From the NCBI RefSeq assembly GCF_051955275.1, contig NZ_JBQCGW010000050.1, positions 7,866-71,865 of the forward strand: a stretch of 64,000 bases of DNA, read 5' to 3'. The notes beneath the pieces are model-generated. The model did no database searches. It worked only from the letters and a program-made list of their open reading frames with translations, and had not been told where the DNA came from. Numbering within the stretch: position 1 is the first letter of the stretch; every line of letters begins with the position of its first letter. Shown piece by piece: positions 1 through 8,459 of this stretch. This DNA is from Pseudobacter sp051955275. Its GTDB lineage: Bacteria; Bacteroidota; Bacteroidia; Chitinophagales; Chitinophagaceae. The position numbers and the translations under genes were made by a program.

Positions 1-1625
1 GCTGGGGATTTGGCGAATGGGGTACCTGGGATTACGGTTATATCCGCGATGTAAATCTCTTTTTAGAACGGGCTACTGCCGCTACCAAACTGGAAGAGTC
101 AGACAAGAGCCGTTTCATTGCAGAGGGACGTTTCCTGCGTGCCAATTTTTATTTTGAAATGACCAAGCGAATGGGTGGTGTGCCACTCATCCTGAAATCA
201 TTGTACTATGAACTGGGCAGCGATCCTGCTTCTTTACAATTCCCCCGTGCGAAAGAATCTGAGATGTATGATTTTGTCATAGCAGAAGCAGAGGCTATCA
301 AAGACCAGTTGCCGGCGAATGCCACAATCAAGAGCAGAGCTACCAAAGGTGCAGCACTGGCAATGGCTGCAAGGGCCGCCGTGTACGCGGGTTCCATTGC
401 CCGGTATGGCAATGTTACGCCATCCGTTACACTGCCCGGTGGGGAAGTAGGCATTCCTGCTGATAAGGCTGATGCTTATTATGAGAAGGCGCTCAGTTTG
501 GCCAAAGACATCATCAATGGCAGTGCAGGTGCATATGCGCTCTATAAAGCAAAGCCTGATCCTGTTGAGAACTTCACGTATATCTTCCTGGACAAAGGCA
601 CCAATCCTGAGCCCATCTTCACAGAGGATTACCGGCTCAGAAGCGGCAAAGTGCATTATTTCACCGGCTGGAACCAGCCACGATATGGAGCTGAGGAAGA
701 AGAGGGGGGAAGGATCAATCCATCGCTCAACCTGGTGCAGGCCTTTGAGAAACTCGATAATACATTTGCCCCGCTGCCCATAACAGATGGCGGTGGCAAT
801 CCCATCTTCTACAATAATCCCACTGATCTGTTTGCGGGCCGTGATCCGCGTTTAGCCGCTACCGTTATACTACCCGGATCCAGCTTCAAGAACCGTCCGG
901 TTGATATCTGGGCAGGTGTGCAACTGAACAATGGTACCATTGTGTCCGGTGACGACCGTGGCGCGCAGAAGCCTTTGCCCGGCAGCGCCACCCCTGTGCA
1001 GGTGGTAGGTTTCGATGGTCCCATCAATGCAAAAGAATTCACGGCACAGTCCGGCTTCTATATCCGGAAATACCTGGATCCCACACCGGGTGCTGGCTCC
1101 CGTGGTACCAACAGTGAAGTGCCTTTCATCCGATATCGTTTTGCAGAAGTGCTGCTGAATGCAGCAGAAGCGGCCTTTGAGCTGAACAGGAAGGATGAAG
1201 CGGCCGGATATCTCAATGAAGTAAGAAAGCGGGCCGGGTTCACAATTGACCTGACAGCTGCACAGATAACCTTCGATCGCATTGTGCACGAACGCAGGGT
1301 GGAGCTGGCTTTTGAAGGACATATCCTCTTTGATATGAAACGCTGGAGGCTGGCGCACCAGGTCTGGGATGGCAACAGGATGACTGCTGCCGAACTGGTC
1401 ACCAATATCGGCAAAGCCAATAAGAGGAGCACGCAGCCCTGGGCTTTATGGCCATACAAGTACCATGCTCCTGGTGATCCCAATCATGGCAAGTGGCTGT
1501 TCAAAATTGTGCTGCCGGCGCTGGTCACAGGTACCAATAATTTCCAGCTTGGCAATTATTATTCTTTCATCAGTGATGAAGTGCGGGCCAGCAATCCAAA
1601 GATCGTAAGGCAGCCGAATCAGTAA
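1..1625 (+). CDS. SusD/RagB-family outer-membrane glycan-binding lipoprotein (5' truncated by window edge)
   Basis: SusD-type proteins are surface lipoproteins that cap a SusC TonB-dependent transporter and deliver oligosaccharides to it. The reading frame is open from base 3, upstream of the first ATG at 159, with typical SusD residues (FLRANFYFEMTKRMGGVPL), so the N-terminus with its lipoprotein signal lies outside the window. The C-terminal SusD signature is clear: IRYRFAEVLLNAAEA, then RRVELAFEGHILFDMKRWR. At least 541 residues are visible. A DUF3823 lipoprotein follows 19 bp downstream, a common arrangement in Bacteroidota PULs; the partner SusC is presumably just left of the window. Substrate cannot be read from the sequence; the downstream GH2 and GH127 suggest a plant-type side-chain glycan. 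Family assignment is secure. Confidence 0.93.
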   Translation, partial: WGFGEWGTWDYGYIRDVNLFLERATAATKLEESDKSRFIAEGRFLRANFYFEMTKRMGGVPLILKSLYYELGSDPASLQFPRAKESEMYDFVIAEAEAIKDQLPANATIKSRATKGAALAMAARAAVYAGSIARYGNVTPSVTLPGGEVGIPADKADAYYEKALSLAKDIINGSAGAYALYKAKPDPVENFTYIFLDKGTNPEPIFTEDYRLRSGKVHYFTGWNQPRYGAEEEEGGRINPSLNLVQAFEKLDNTFAPLPITDGGGNPIFYNNPTDLFAGRDPRLAATVILPGSSFKNRPVDIWAGVQLNNGTIVSGDDRGAQKPLPGSATPVQVVGFDGPINAKEFTAQSGFYIRKYLDPTPGAGSRGTNSEVPFIRYRFAEVLLNAAEAAFELNRKDEAAGYLNEVRKRAGFTIDLTAAQITFDRIVHERRVELAFEGHILFDMKRWRLAHQVWDGNRMTAAELVTNIGKANKRSTQPWALWPYKYHAPGDPNHGKWLFKIVLPALVTGTNNFQLGNYYSFISDEVRASNPKIVRQPNQ

Positions 1626-1644
1626 TTGTTCATCATTCAATGGC

Positions 1645-2352
1645 ATGATCATGAAAGTAAAACTCATATCCATCATATTGCTGGCAGGCTGCACAATTGC
1701 AGTGAGCTGCAAAAAAGATAATTACGAAGCGCCATCGGCAAGCCTTACCGGCAAACTGGTGTACAAGGGAGAACCGATAGGCGTGGAACACGATAAAGTA
1801 CCCTTCGAACTATACCAGTATGGCTTCGGAAAAACAGGCCCCATGGGCAATACCTTCAAGCAGGACGGCAGTTACTCCATGCTGCTCTTCAACGGCGAGT
1901 ACAAATTGGTTGTGCCTGAAGGACAGGGACCTTTCCAATGGAAAAAAACTCCTCAGGGCAGGCCGGATACCGTTGTGATCAATATCAGCGGCAATCATAC
2001 ACAGGACCTGGAAGTAACACCGTATTTTATGATCCGGAATGTACAACTGACGGCCGGGGGCGGGAAAGTGAATGCCAGCTTCGGTCTGGAGAAGATCATT
2101 ACAGACGCCTCCGGAAAAAATATAGAGAATGTAGCACTCTACATAAACAGAACATCCTTTGTGTCTGGCACCGATAATAATGGTTCGGCTTCCGTGAACG
2201 GCGCCGATATCACTGATCCCGCCAATGTTACACTCTCCGTGAACATTCCGGGAATGACGCCTGCGCAGAACTATATTTTCGCACGCATCGGGCTTAAGAT
2301 CGATGGAGTGGAAGACAGGATCTTCTCACCACTGGTGAAGCTGAGCTTCTGA
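1645..2352 (+). CDS. DUF3823-type SusD-associated lipoprotein
   Basis: A 235-residue secreted lipoprotein: hydrophobic leader KLISIILLAGCTIAVSC with a lipobox cysteine followed by KKDNYEAP. The body begins with a carboxypeptidase-regulatory-like beta fold (SLTGKLVYKGEPIGVEHDKVPFELYQYG, then GSYSMLLFNGEYKLVVP), followed by a second beta domain that ends at the stop. This matches the DUF3823 family, which is almost always encoded directly after susD and is thought to be a surface glycan-binding accessory. It starts 19 bp after the SusD stop and precedes a GH2 gene by 39 bp, so it is very likely co-transcribed. ATGs at 1645 and 1651 are both possible starts; the signal peptide is unaffected. No direct functional evidence is visible. 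Confidence 0.85.
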   Translation: MIMKVKLISIILLAGCTIAVSCKKDNYEAPSASLTGKLVYKGEPIGVEHDKVPFELYQYGFGKTGPMGNTFKQDGSYSMLLFNGEYKLVVPEGQGPFQWKKTPQGRPDTVVINISGNHTQDLEVTPYFMIRNVQLTAGGGKVNASFGLEKIITDASGKNIENVALYINRTSFVSGTDNNGSASVNGADITDPANVTLSVNIPGMTPAQNYIFARIGLKIDGVEDRIFSPLVKLSF

Positions 2353-2391
2353 TGAGGTGATGCGTTTGTTTTCAATTTCTAAACTTTCATA

Positions 2392-4242
2392 ATGATGAAG
2401 AAGTACAGCCTCCTGATTGGATTACTATGTGCCGGCGCCAATCTTTTTGCGCAGGACTGGACAGTTAAACGAAACAGGATCCTTACCCCCTGGGCGGAGC
2501 AGGTAAAAGCGGACAAGCCACTGCCTGACTATCCGCGGCCTCAGATGGTGCGCAGTAAATGGATGAACCTAAATGGCCTCTGGCAATACAATATCCAGCC
2601 GGCATCCCTGCAGGGTAAGCCCGCTGCGTTCGAAGGCCCAATACTGGTTCCCTTTGCTGTTGAATCAGCGTTATCAGGTGTTGAAAGAAAAGTGGGAAAA
2701 GACAGTGTGCTCTGGTACGAAAGAAATTTTACAGTACCGGCGGATTTCAAAAAGCACAATGTACTGCTGCATTTCGGAGCAGTGGACTGGGATTGTACCG
2801 TATTTGTGAATGGACAGGAGATCGGCAATCATAAAGGTGGCTATACAGCCTTTTCATTTGATATTACCAGCGCATTGAAAAAATCAGGATCACAGACTGT
2901 TACCGTCCGGGTATGGGACCCTTCCGACGAAGGCCCGCAGCCAAGAGGCAAGCAGGTGGTAAAACCTCATGGCATCTGGTATACTCCGGTGACGGGCATC
3001 TGGCAAACGGTATGGATCGAAGCCGTTGCTCCCACCTATATCAGTAATATAAAACAAACACCGGATATCGATAAAAAGAAACTGGTTGTTTCCACTGAAG
3101 TTAAGAGTTCTCAGGATGGTGACCAGGTGCGCATTACAGCCTTTAAGGATAACCAGAAGATAGCGGAACAAACTGTGCCGGTAAACAGTGAGGGGGCTTT
3201 GAATATCGATAACCCTGTGTTATGGAGCCCTTCCAATCCGGTGCTCTATGATCTGAAATTTGCTGTCTTACGTAAAGGTAAAATCATCGATACCGTTGCC
3301 AGTTATTTCGCCATGCGCAAGATCTCCATGGGAAAAGACAATAATGGCATCCAGCGCATGCTGCTCAATAATGAATTTGTATTTCAGTACGGGCCGCTCG
3401 ATCAGGGCTGGTGGCCCGATGGATTGTACACCGCACCCACCGATGAAGCCCTGAAATTCGATATCGTGCAAACGAAGGAAATGGGCTTCAATATGATCCG
3501 TAAACATGTAAAATTAGAACCAGCGCGCTGGTACCGCTACTGCGATGAACTGGGTTTACTGGTTTGGCAGGATATGCCGAGCGGCGACCTGGGCAATAGT
3601 TGGGAGCCCGATCCCGGTTCCTATGGCCGTGCCTCCGATAAGCAACGTACCGATGCCTCCGATAAGATCTACCGTGCCGAATGGAATGAGATCATGCAGC
3701 AGTTCCATCACTTCCCCAGTATTGTGGTATGGGTTCCTTTCAATGAAGCATGGGGACAGTATAAAACAAAGGATATAACGGAATGGACGATGCGAAATGA
3801 CCCTTCCAGGCTGGTGAACAGCGCCAGCGGCGGTAATTTTGAGCCGGTAGGACATATCATGGACCTGCACCATTATCCCGATCCCAGCATGCCGCGCCCC
3901 GACCTGTTCGGTGCAGACCGCATCCTGGTGCTGGGCGAGTTCGGTGGACTGGGACTGCCACTGGAAGGACATACCTGGCAGGAGAAAGACAACTGGGGGT
4001 ACCAGAGTTACAGGAACAGCCAGGAGCTTTACAAGCGTTATGCAGAACTGATGCAGCGCATTCCGCACCTGATCGAAAAAGGATTGTCTGCCGCCGTGTA
4101 TACACAAACCACAGATGTGGAGATTGAGACGAATGGCCTGCTTACCTACGACAGGAAACAATTCAAGATCCCCGCAGCACAGCTGAAAGCCGTGCACCAA
4201 CCCTTGTACCAGACCAAACTTGTTACGCTCGCCAAACAATAA
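2392..4242 (+). CDS. Secreted glycoside hydrolase family 2 (beta-galactosidase/glucuronidase-like)
   Basis: A 616-residue retaining exo-glycosidase with a signal peptide (MMKKYSLLIGLLCAGANLFAQ). The order is a GH2 sugar-binding domain (about 50-210, WMNLNGLWQYNI and DSVLWYERNFTVP), an immunoglobulin-like domain (215-310) and a TIM barrel (320-605). The acid/base glutamate is seen in WVPFNEAWG (Glu452) and the likely nucleophile in LGEFGG (Glu516). It lacks the long C-terminal domains of LacZ and is about 400 residues shorter than the LacZ-type enzyme at 35452. GH2 covers beta-galactosidases, glucuronidases, mannosidases and arabinopyranosidases, and the specificity cannot be decided here. It lies in PUL 1, followed by the DUF4965 gene whose ATG begins 7 bp after this stop. 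Probably periplasmic or surface located. Confidence 0.9.
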   Translation: MMKKYSLLIGLLCAGANLFAQDWTVKRNRILTPWAEQVKADKPLPDYPRPQMVRSKWMNLNGLWQYNIQPASLQGKPAAFEGPILVPFAVESALSGVERKVGKDSVLWYERNFTVPADFKKHNVLLHFGAVDWDCTVFVNGQEIGNHKGGYTAFSFDITSALKKSGSQTVTVRVWDPSDEGPQPRGKQVVKPHGIWYTPVTGIWQTVWIEAVAPTYISNIKQTPDIDKKKLVVSTEVKSSQDGDQVRITAFKDNQKIAEQTVPVNSEGALNIDNPVLWSPSNPVLYDLKFAVLRKGKIIDTVASYFAMRKISMGKDNNGIQRMLLNNEFVFQYGPLDQGWWPDGLYTAPTDEALKFDIVQTKEMGFNMIRKHVKLEPARWYRYCDELGLLVWQDMPSGDLGNSWEPDPGSYGRASDKQRTDASDKIYRAEWNEIMQQFHHFPSIVVWVPFNEAWGQYKTKDITEWTMRNDPSRLVNSASGGNFEPVGHIMDLHHYPDPSMPRPDLFGADRILVLGEFGGLGLPLEGHTWQEKDNWGYQSYRNSQELYKRYAELMQRIPHLIEKGLSAAVYTQTTDVEIETNGLLTYDRKQFKIPAAQLKAVHQPLYQTKLVTLAKQ

Positions 4243-4249
4243 ATGCTCC

Positions 4250-6235
4250 ATGAAAAAAATAATATCAGGCTTTGTCTTTTGCCTGCTGGCCGGTTCTTTG
4301 CCGGCACAGCGGTCAGCGCCTGCGTACCCATTGATCACACATGATCCTTATTTCAGCATCTGGTCTGCAAGCGACACATTATCGAACAGTTCCACCACAC
4401 ACTGGACAGGAAAATCACTGGCCCTGACTGGTATCCTTAAAGTAGATGGGCAACTCTACCGTTTCATGGGAGCACCATCTGCAGTGCAGGCTGCTATTCA
4501 GAAAAGTGTACATATCAGCGCCACTCAAACCACTTACAGTTTCACCTGTGGTAAGGTGGACCTGACTTTACAGTTCACTTCTCCATTGCTGCTGAATAAC
4601 CTTGATCTTGTGTCCAGACCCGTTTCTTATATCGATACCCGCGCGCAATCAAATGATGGCAAAGCACATGATGTGCAGTTGTACCTCGGCGCCAGTTCGG
4701 ATCTTGCCGTCAACAAACCAGACCAGGAAGTGACAGCATCGCAGTACAGTGCCAGTGGGCTCAGCCTGCTGAAGGTGGGCACTACTGCCCAACCTGTACT
4801 GAAAACAAAGGGAGATGATGTGCGGATCGACTGGGGATATTTCTATGTAGCTGTTCCTGCCGCAAAACAGGTACAGCAGTCCATAACGGACTCCCGTCCG
4901 CAGGAACATGCCTTTGATGCAGTAACGCAACAGGCCGCAACGGGCAAACAACTTTCATTGAATACTATCATCCGGTTAGGAGCTGTGAATGCGCCAAAGG
5001 AACAACTGATCCTGCTTGGTTATGATGATCTGTACTCCGTGCAGTTCTTCGGTCAGGACCTCAAAGCCTGGTGGAAACAATCAGGCCTCAGCATTGAACA
5101 GCTGATGGCCGCCGCAGCCAAAGATCATACCACTACCTTGCAGCAATGTGCTGCATTCAATCAGAAAATGCGTGCAGATGCGGTAGCGGTGGGCGGCAAT
5201 GAATATGCCCGCTTGTGTGAGCTGGCATACCGCCAGAGCATCGCAGCACATAAACTGGTGAAGAGCCCGCAGGGCGAATTGCTGTTTCTTTCCAAAGAAA
5301 ATTTCAGCAATGGCAGCATCAATACGGTGGATATAACCTATCCCTCAGCTCCATTATATCTGCTCTATAATCCCGGGCTGCTGAAAGGAATGATGAATGG
5401 CATCTTTTATTACAGCGAGAGTGGTAAATGGACCAAGCCTTTTGCGGCGCATGATATAGGCACTTACCCGATCGGAAATGGACAAACATACGGAGAAGAT
5501 ATGCCGGTGGAAGAATCGGGTAATATGATCATTCTTGCGGGAGCTATTGCGAAAGCAGAAGGGAATGCCGCCTATGCAAAAAAGCACTGGAAAACCATCA
5601 GCACCTGGGCGGAATACCTGGCACAGGCTGGCTTCGATCCTGCCAACCAGTTGTGTACGGATGACTTCGCAGGTCATCTGGCGCGCAATGCAAACCTCTC
5701 CGTGAAAGCCATCGTAGCGCTGGGCGTCTATGCCCGGCTGGCCCGGCAGCTGAATGAAACGGCTGTGGCGGATAAGTACCAGCAACTGGCCAACGGCTTT
5801 GTAAAACGATGGATGGAGCTTGCTGATAACGGTGATCATTATGCGCTTACATTCGATGGTAAGGGTACCTGGAGCCAGAAGTACAACCTGGTCTGGGATA
5901 AACTGCTGGACCTGCAATTATTTCCGCAGGAAGTTTACCGTAAAGAAGTACAATACTATCTCGGTAAACAGCAGACCTATGGCTTACCGCTCGATAGCCG
6001 CAAAACCTATACAAAATCAGACTGGATCATATGGACGGCAACGCTGGCAGACAAGCAGCAGGATTTCAAAGCGCTGACCAGCCCTGTGTTCAGATACGCG
6101 GTGGAAACAAGTACCCGCGTACCGCTTAGCGACTGGCATGAAACCACCAACGGCATGATGGTTGGTTTCGTGGCCAGGAGCGTGGTGGGCGGCTACTTCA
6201 TCAAAATGCTGGAAACAAAATTTAAGAAGAAATAA
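4250..6235 (+). CDS. DUF4965/DUF5127/DUF1793 glutaminase-A-like secreted protein
   Basis: A large secreted protein (661 residues from this start) with signal peptide MKKIISGFVFCLLAGSLPAQ. The domain layout follows the glutaminase A (GtaA) family: DUF4964-like start (YPLITHDPYFSIWSASDTL), DUF5127 beta region to about residue 290, then the alpha/alpha toroid DUF4965/DUF1793 (LCELAYRQSIAAHKL, NTVDITYPSAPLYLLYNPGLLKGMM, NLVWDKLLDLQLFP). Fungal members are called glutaminases, but Bacteroidota members are consistently found inside PULs and their real activity is not established, so a role in glycan or glycoconjugate breakdown is only inferred from context. The frame extends to a TTG at 4220 inside the preceding gene; the ATG at 4250 is chosen because it gives a clean signal peptide. 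The aldose epimerase gene starts 9 bp downstream. Confidence 0.85.
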   Translation: MKKIISGFVFCLLAGSLPAQRSAPAYPLITHDPYFSIWSASDTLSNSSTTHWTGKSLALTGILKVDGQLYRFMGAPSAVQAAIQKSVHISATQTTYSFTCGKVDLTLQFTSPLLLNNLDLVSRPVSYIDTRAQSNDGKAHDVQLYLGASSDLAVNKPDQEVTASQYSASGLSLLKVGTTAQPVLKTKGDDVRIDWGYFYVAVPAAKQVQQSITDSRPQEHAFDAVTQQAATGKQLSLNTIIRLGAVNAPKEQLILLGYDDLYSVQFFGQDLKAWWKQSGLSIEQLMAAAAKDHTTTLQQCAAFNQKMRADAVAVGGNEYARLCELAYRQSIAAHKLVKSPQGELLFLSKENFSNGSINTVDITYPSAPLYLLYNPGLLKGMMNGIFYYSESGKWTKPFAAHDIGTYPIGNGQTYGEDMPVEESGNMIILAGAIAKAEGNAAYAKKHWKTISTWAEYLAQAGFDPANQLCTDDFAGHLARNANLSVKAIVALGVYARLARQLNETAVADKYQQLANGFVKRWMELADNGDHYALTFDGKGTWSQKYNLVWDKLLDLQLFPQEVYRKEVQYYLGKQQTYGLPLDSRKTYTKSDWIIWTATLADKQQDFKALTSPVFRYAVETSTRVPLSDWHETTNGMMVGFVARSVVGGYFIKMLETKFKKK

Positions 6236-6244
6236 ATTTTATAC

Positions 6245-7408
6245 ATGCGCAGGAATAATTTTTCAATTGCCTTGCTGCTCGCCCTGCCTTCTGTTTTTAC
6301 AGGCTCCTGTGCAGATGAAGCGAAGCAGCCGGAACACACTGCAGCCGTCAGAAGCATCCAACTGCCTGACAGCACAAAGTTCCAGGCCAGCATCGATGGT
6401 AAACAAACCAGGCTGTACACCTTGAAGAACAGCAATGGCGTTACTGCCTGCTTCACCAATTTTGGTGGCAGGCTGGTGGGATTGTGGGTGCCCGACAGTG
6501 CCGGCAATTTCATAGATGTGGCTATCGGCCTCGGGTCTGTACAGGATTATGCAGGTCCCGATGACGCTTACTTCGGGGCCAGTATCGGCAGATATGGCAA
6601 CAGGATCGCGAAAGGGAAATTTACACTGGAAGGCAAACAATATTCCTTATTCATCAACAATGGGGTGAATACCCTGCACGGAGGCAGGAAAGGATTTTCA
6701 GCGGTGGTATGGGATGCAGAACAGCTGAACGATTCAACGCTGAAACTCTCTTATTTATCCAAAGACGGAGAAGAAGGGTATCCCGGTAATCTCACCGTCA
6801 GTATTATTTATTCGCTGACAGAAAACAATGAACTGCGCATGCAGTATGCTGCCACCACAGACAAGACCACCATTGTGAATCTCACCAATCATGCGTATTT
6901 TAACCTGAATGGAGAGGGCAGTGGCAGTATCGGTGATCACCTGCTCACCATCGATGCGGAACGGTACACACCGGTGGATTCAACACTGATCCCAACCGGA
7001 GAACTTGCGCCTGTGGCAGGTACACCTTTCGATTTCACAAAACCTGTAACTATCGGTTCCAGGTGGAATGAAGCCAATGAGCAACTGAAGAATGGCGGTG
7101 GGTATGACCACAATTTCGTACTGAACGGATCAGGATTGAAACCCGCTGCCCGGGTGGTGGGGGATAAATCGGGCATCGTGATGGAAGTTTTCACTGAGGA
7201 GCCAGGGCTGCAATTCTATGGCGGCAATTTCATGGCAGGAAAAAATACATTGAAGCAGGGGGCGAAAGATGAGTACAGAACAGCCTTCTGCCTGGAAACG
7301 CAGCATTTCCCTGATTCGCCCAACCAGCCCTCATTTCCATCTACAGTATTAAAGCCGGGTGCAAACTATGTTACCGTATCCGTATATAAGTTTTCCGTAC
7401 GTCAGTAA
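6245..7408 (+). CDS. galM: Aldose 1-epimerase (galactose mutarotase), lipoprotein
   Basis: Interconverts alpha and beta anomers of hexoses or pentoses released by glycosidases. The 387-residue protein has the galactose-mutarotase fold: GRYGNRIAKGKF, NNGVNTLHGGRKGF, catalytic histidine in LTNHAYFNLNG, and the C-terminal EEPGLQFYGGNF carrying the catalytic glutamate region. The N-terminus (MRRNNFSIALLLALPSVFTGSC) looks like a lipoprotein leader, so the enzyme is probably exported and anchored, as usual for PUL-encoded epimerases in Bacteroidota. It starts 9 bp after the DUF4965 gene and ends 5 bp before the LacI regulator, so all are likely in one operon. Substrate preference is unknown. Confidence 0.93.
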   Translation: MRRNNFSIALLLALPSVFTGSCADEAKQPEHTAAVRSIQLPDSTKFQASIDGKQTRLYTLKNSNGVTACFTNFGGRLVGLWVPDSAGNFIDVAIGLGSVQDYAGPDDAYFGASIGRYGNRIAKGKFTLEGKQYSLFINNGVNTLHGGRKGFSAVVWDAEQLNDSTLKLSYLSKDGEEGYPGNLTVSIIYSLTENNELRMQYAATTDKTTIVNLTNHAYFNLNGEGSGSIGDHLLTIDAERYTPVDSTLIPTGELAPVAGTPFDFTKPVTIGSRWNEANEQLKNGGGYDHNFVLNGSGLKPAARVVGDKSGIVMEVFTEEPGLQFYGGNFMAGKNTLKQGAKDEYRTAFCLETQHFPDSPNQPSFPSTVLKPGANYVTVSVYKFSVRQ

Positions 7409-7413
7409 GGACT

Positions 7414-8439
7414 ATGATTACCAGGGTTACCATTGAAGATATTGCGCGGGAGCTGAAGATCACCGCTGCTACTGTGTCGCGTGCATTGAACGATCATCCC
7501 GGCATCAGTGAGAGCACCCGCAAACGCGTGAAAGAAACAGCTGCAAAGCTGCACTACCAGCCTAACCGGATCGCGAGCTCGCTCCGGTTGGGCCGGACCA
7601 AACTCCTGGGTGTGATCATCCCCAGTGCGGAGATCAATTTTTTCGGATCTGTGATCCATGGGATCGAGCGCATCGCCACGCAGAACAATTACAGTGTGCT
7701 CATTTACCAGTCCAACGAAATGTATGAACTGGAAAAGAAAGGAGTCCAGGCATTCCTGCAATCGCAGGTGGATGGCGTGCTGGCCTCGGTTTCCAAAGAA
7801 ACCATCAATGCCGATCATTACCTGGAGATCAAAAAACGCGGCGTACCCCTGGTGCTGTTCGACAGGGCGATGGATTCTCTCGGCGTGCCTTCCGTAGTGA
7901 TCGATGATTATGCAGGAGCTTTTGCGGCCACCAAACACCTGATAGAACAGGGGTGCAGAAGGATCGCGCATATCGGGGGGCAACAGCATGTGAGTATCTT
8001 CAACCAGCGCCTGAAAGGGTATATCGATGCGCTGAATGTGCATGGCATTGCCGTGAATGATGATGCCATCGTGTATGGAAAAGTGAGCATCGAATCCGGC
8101 AGGGAATGCATGCAGCAGTTACTGGGCCTGTCCGGAGCACCGGATGCTGTGTTTGCAGTGGAAGACTTTACCGCGCTGGGCGCCATGCAATGTATCAAGG
8201 ATGCAGGGATCCGCATTCCGGAAGAGATCGCTGTCATCGGATTTGCCAATGAACAGTTCTGCGAATTTCTGACACCTGCACTGTCATCCGTGAACCAGCA
8301 GACGGTCACCATGGGAGAGAAGGCTGCTGAATTACTGTTCAGTGAACTGCAATCCGCCGACCGCTACCAAAACCCGGCCCGGAAGATCATCCTGGAAGCA
8401 AGACTGGTTTGCCGCGCTTCGAGCATCATAAAGAGGTAA
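7414..8439 (+). CDS. LacI/GalR-family transcriptional regulator
   Basis: A 341-residue cytoplasmic sugar-responsive regulator. The N-terminal helix-turn-helix is textbook LacI (VTIEDIARELKITAATVSRAL, then NHPGISESTRKRVKE-type residues and the hinge YQPNRIASSLRLGRT), followed by a periplasmic-binding-protein-like effector domain (LLGVIIPSAEINFFGSVIHGIE through DFTALGAMQCIKDAGIRIPEEIAVIGF). It starts 5 bp after galM and ends about 20 bp before the proposed GH127 start, so it is embedded in the PUL 1 operon and probably controls it. The effector is unknown; a released monosaccharide or its phosphate is the family norm. No operator for it could be located with confidence. Confidence 0.95.
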   Translation: MITRVTIEDIARELKITAATVSRALNDHPGISESTRKRVKETAAKLHYQPNRIASSLRLGRTKLLGVIIPSAEINFFGSVIHGIERIATQNNYSVLIYQSNEMYELEKKGVQAFLQSQVDGVLASVSKETINADHYLEIKKRGVPLVLFDRAMDSLGVPSVVIDDYAGAFAATKHLIEQGCRRIAHIGGQQHVSIFNQRLKGYIDALNVHGIAVNDDAIVYGKVSIESGRECMQQLLGLSGAPDAVFAVEDFTALGAMQCIKDAGIRIPEEIAVIGFANEQFCEFLTPALSSVNQQTVTMGEKAAELLFSELQSADRYQNPARKIILEARLVCRASSIIKR

Positions 8440-8459
8440 ATTGTAATAAATGTACAGAT

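Noticed and set aside
3556..4338. 260-residue open frame on the minus strand opposite the GH2 gene
   Set aside because: It is a shadow of a clearly conserved GH2 coding region and shows no recognisable protein features.
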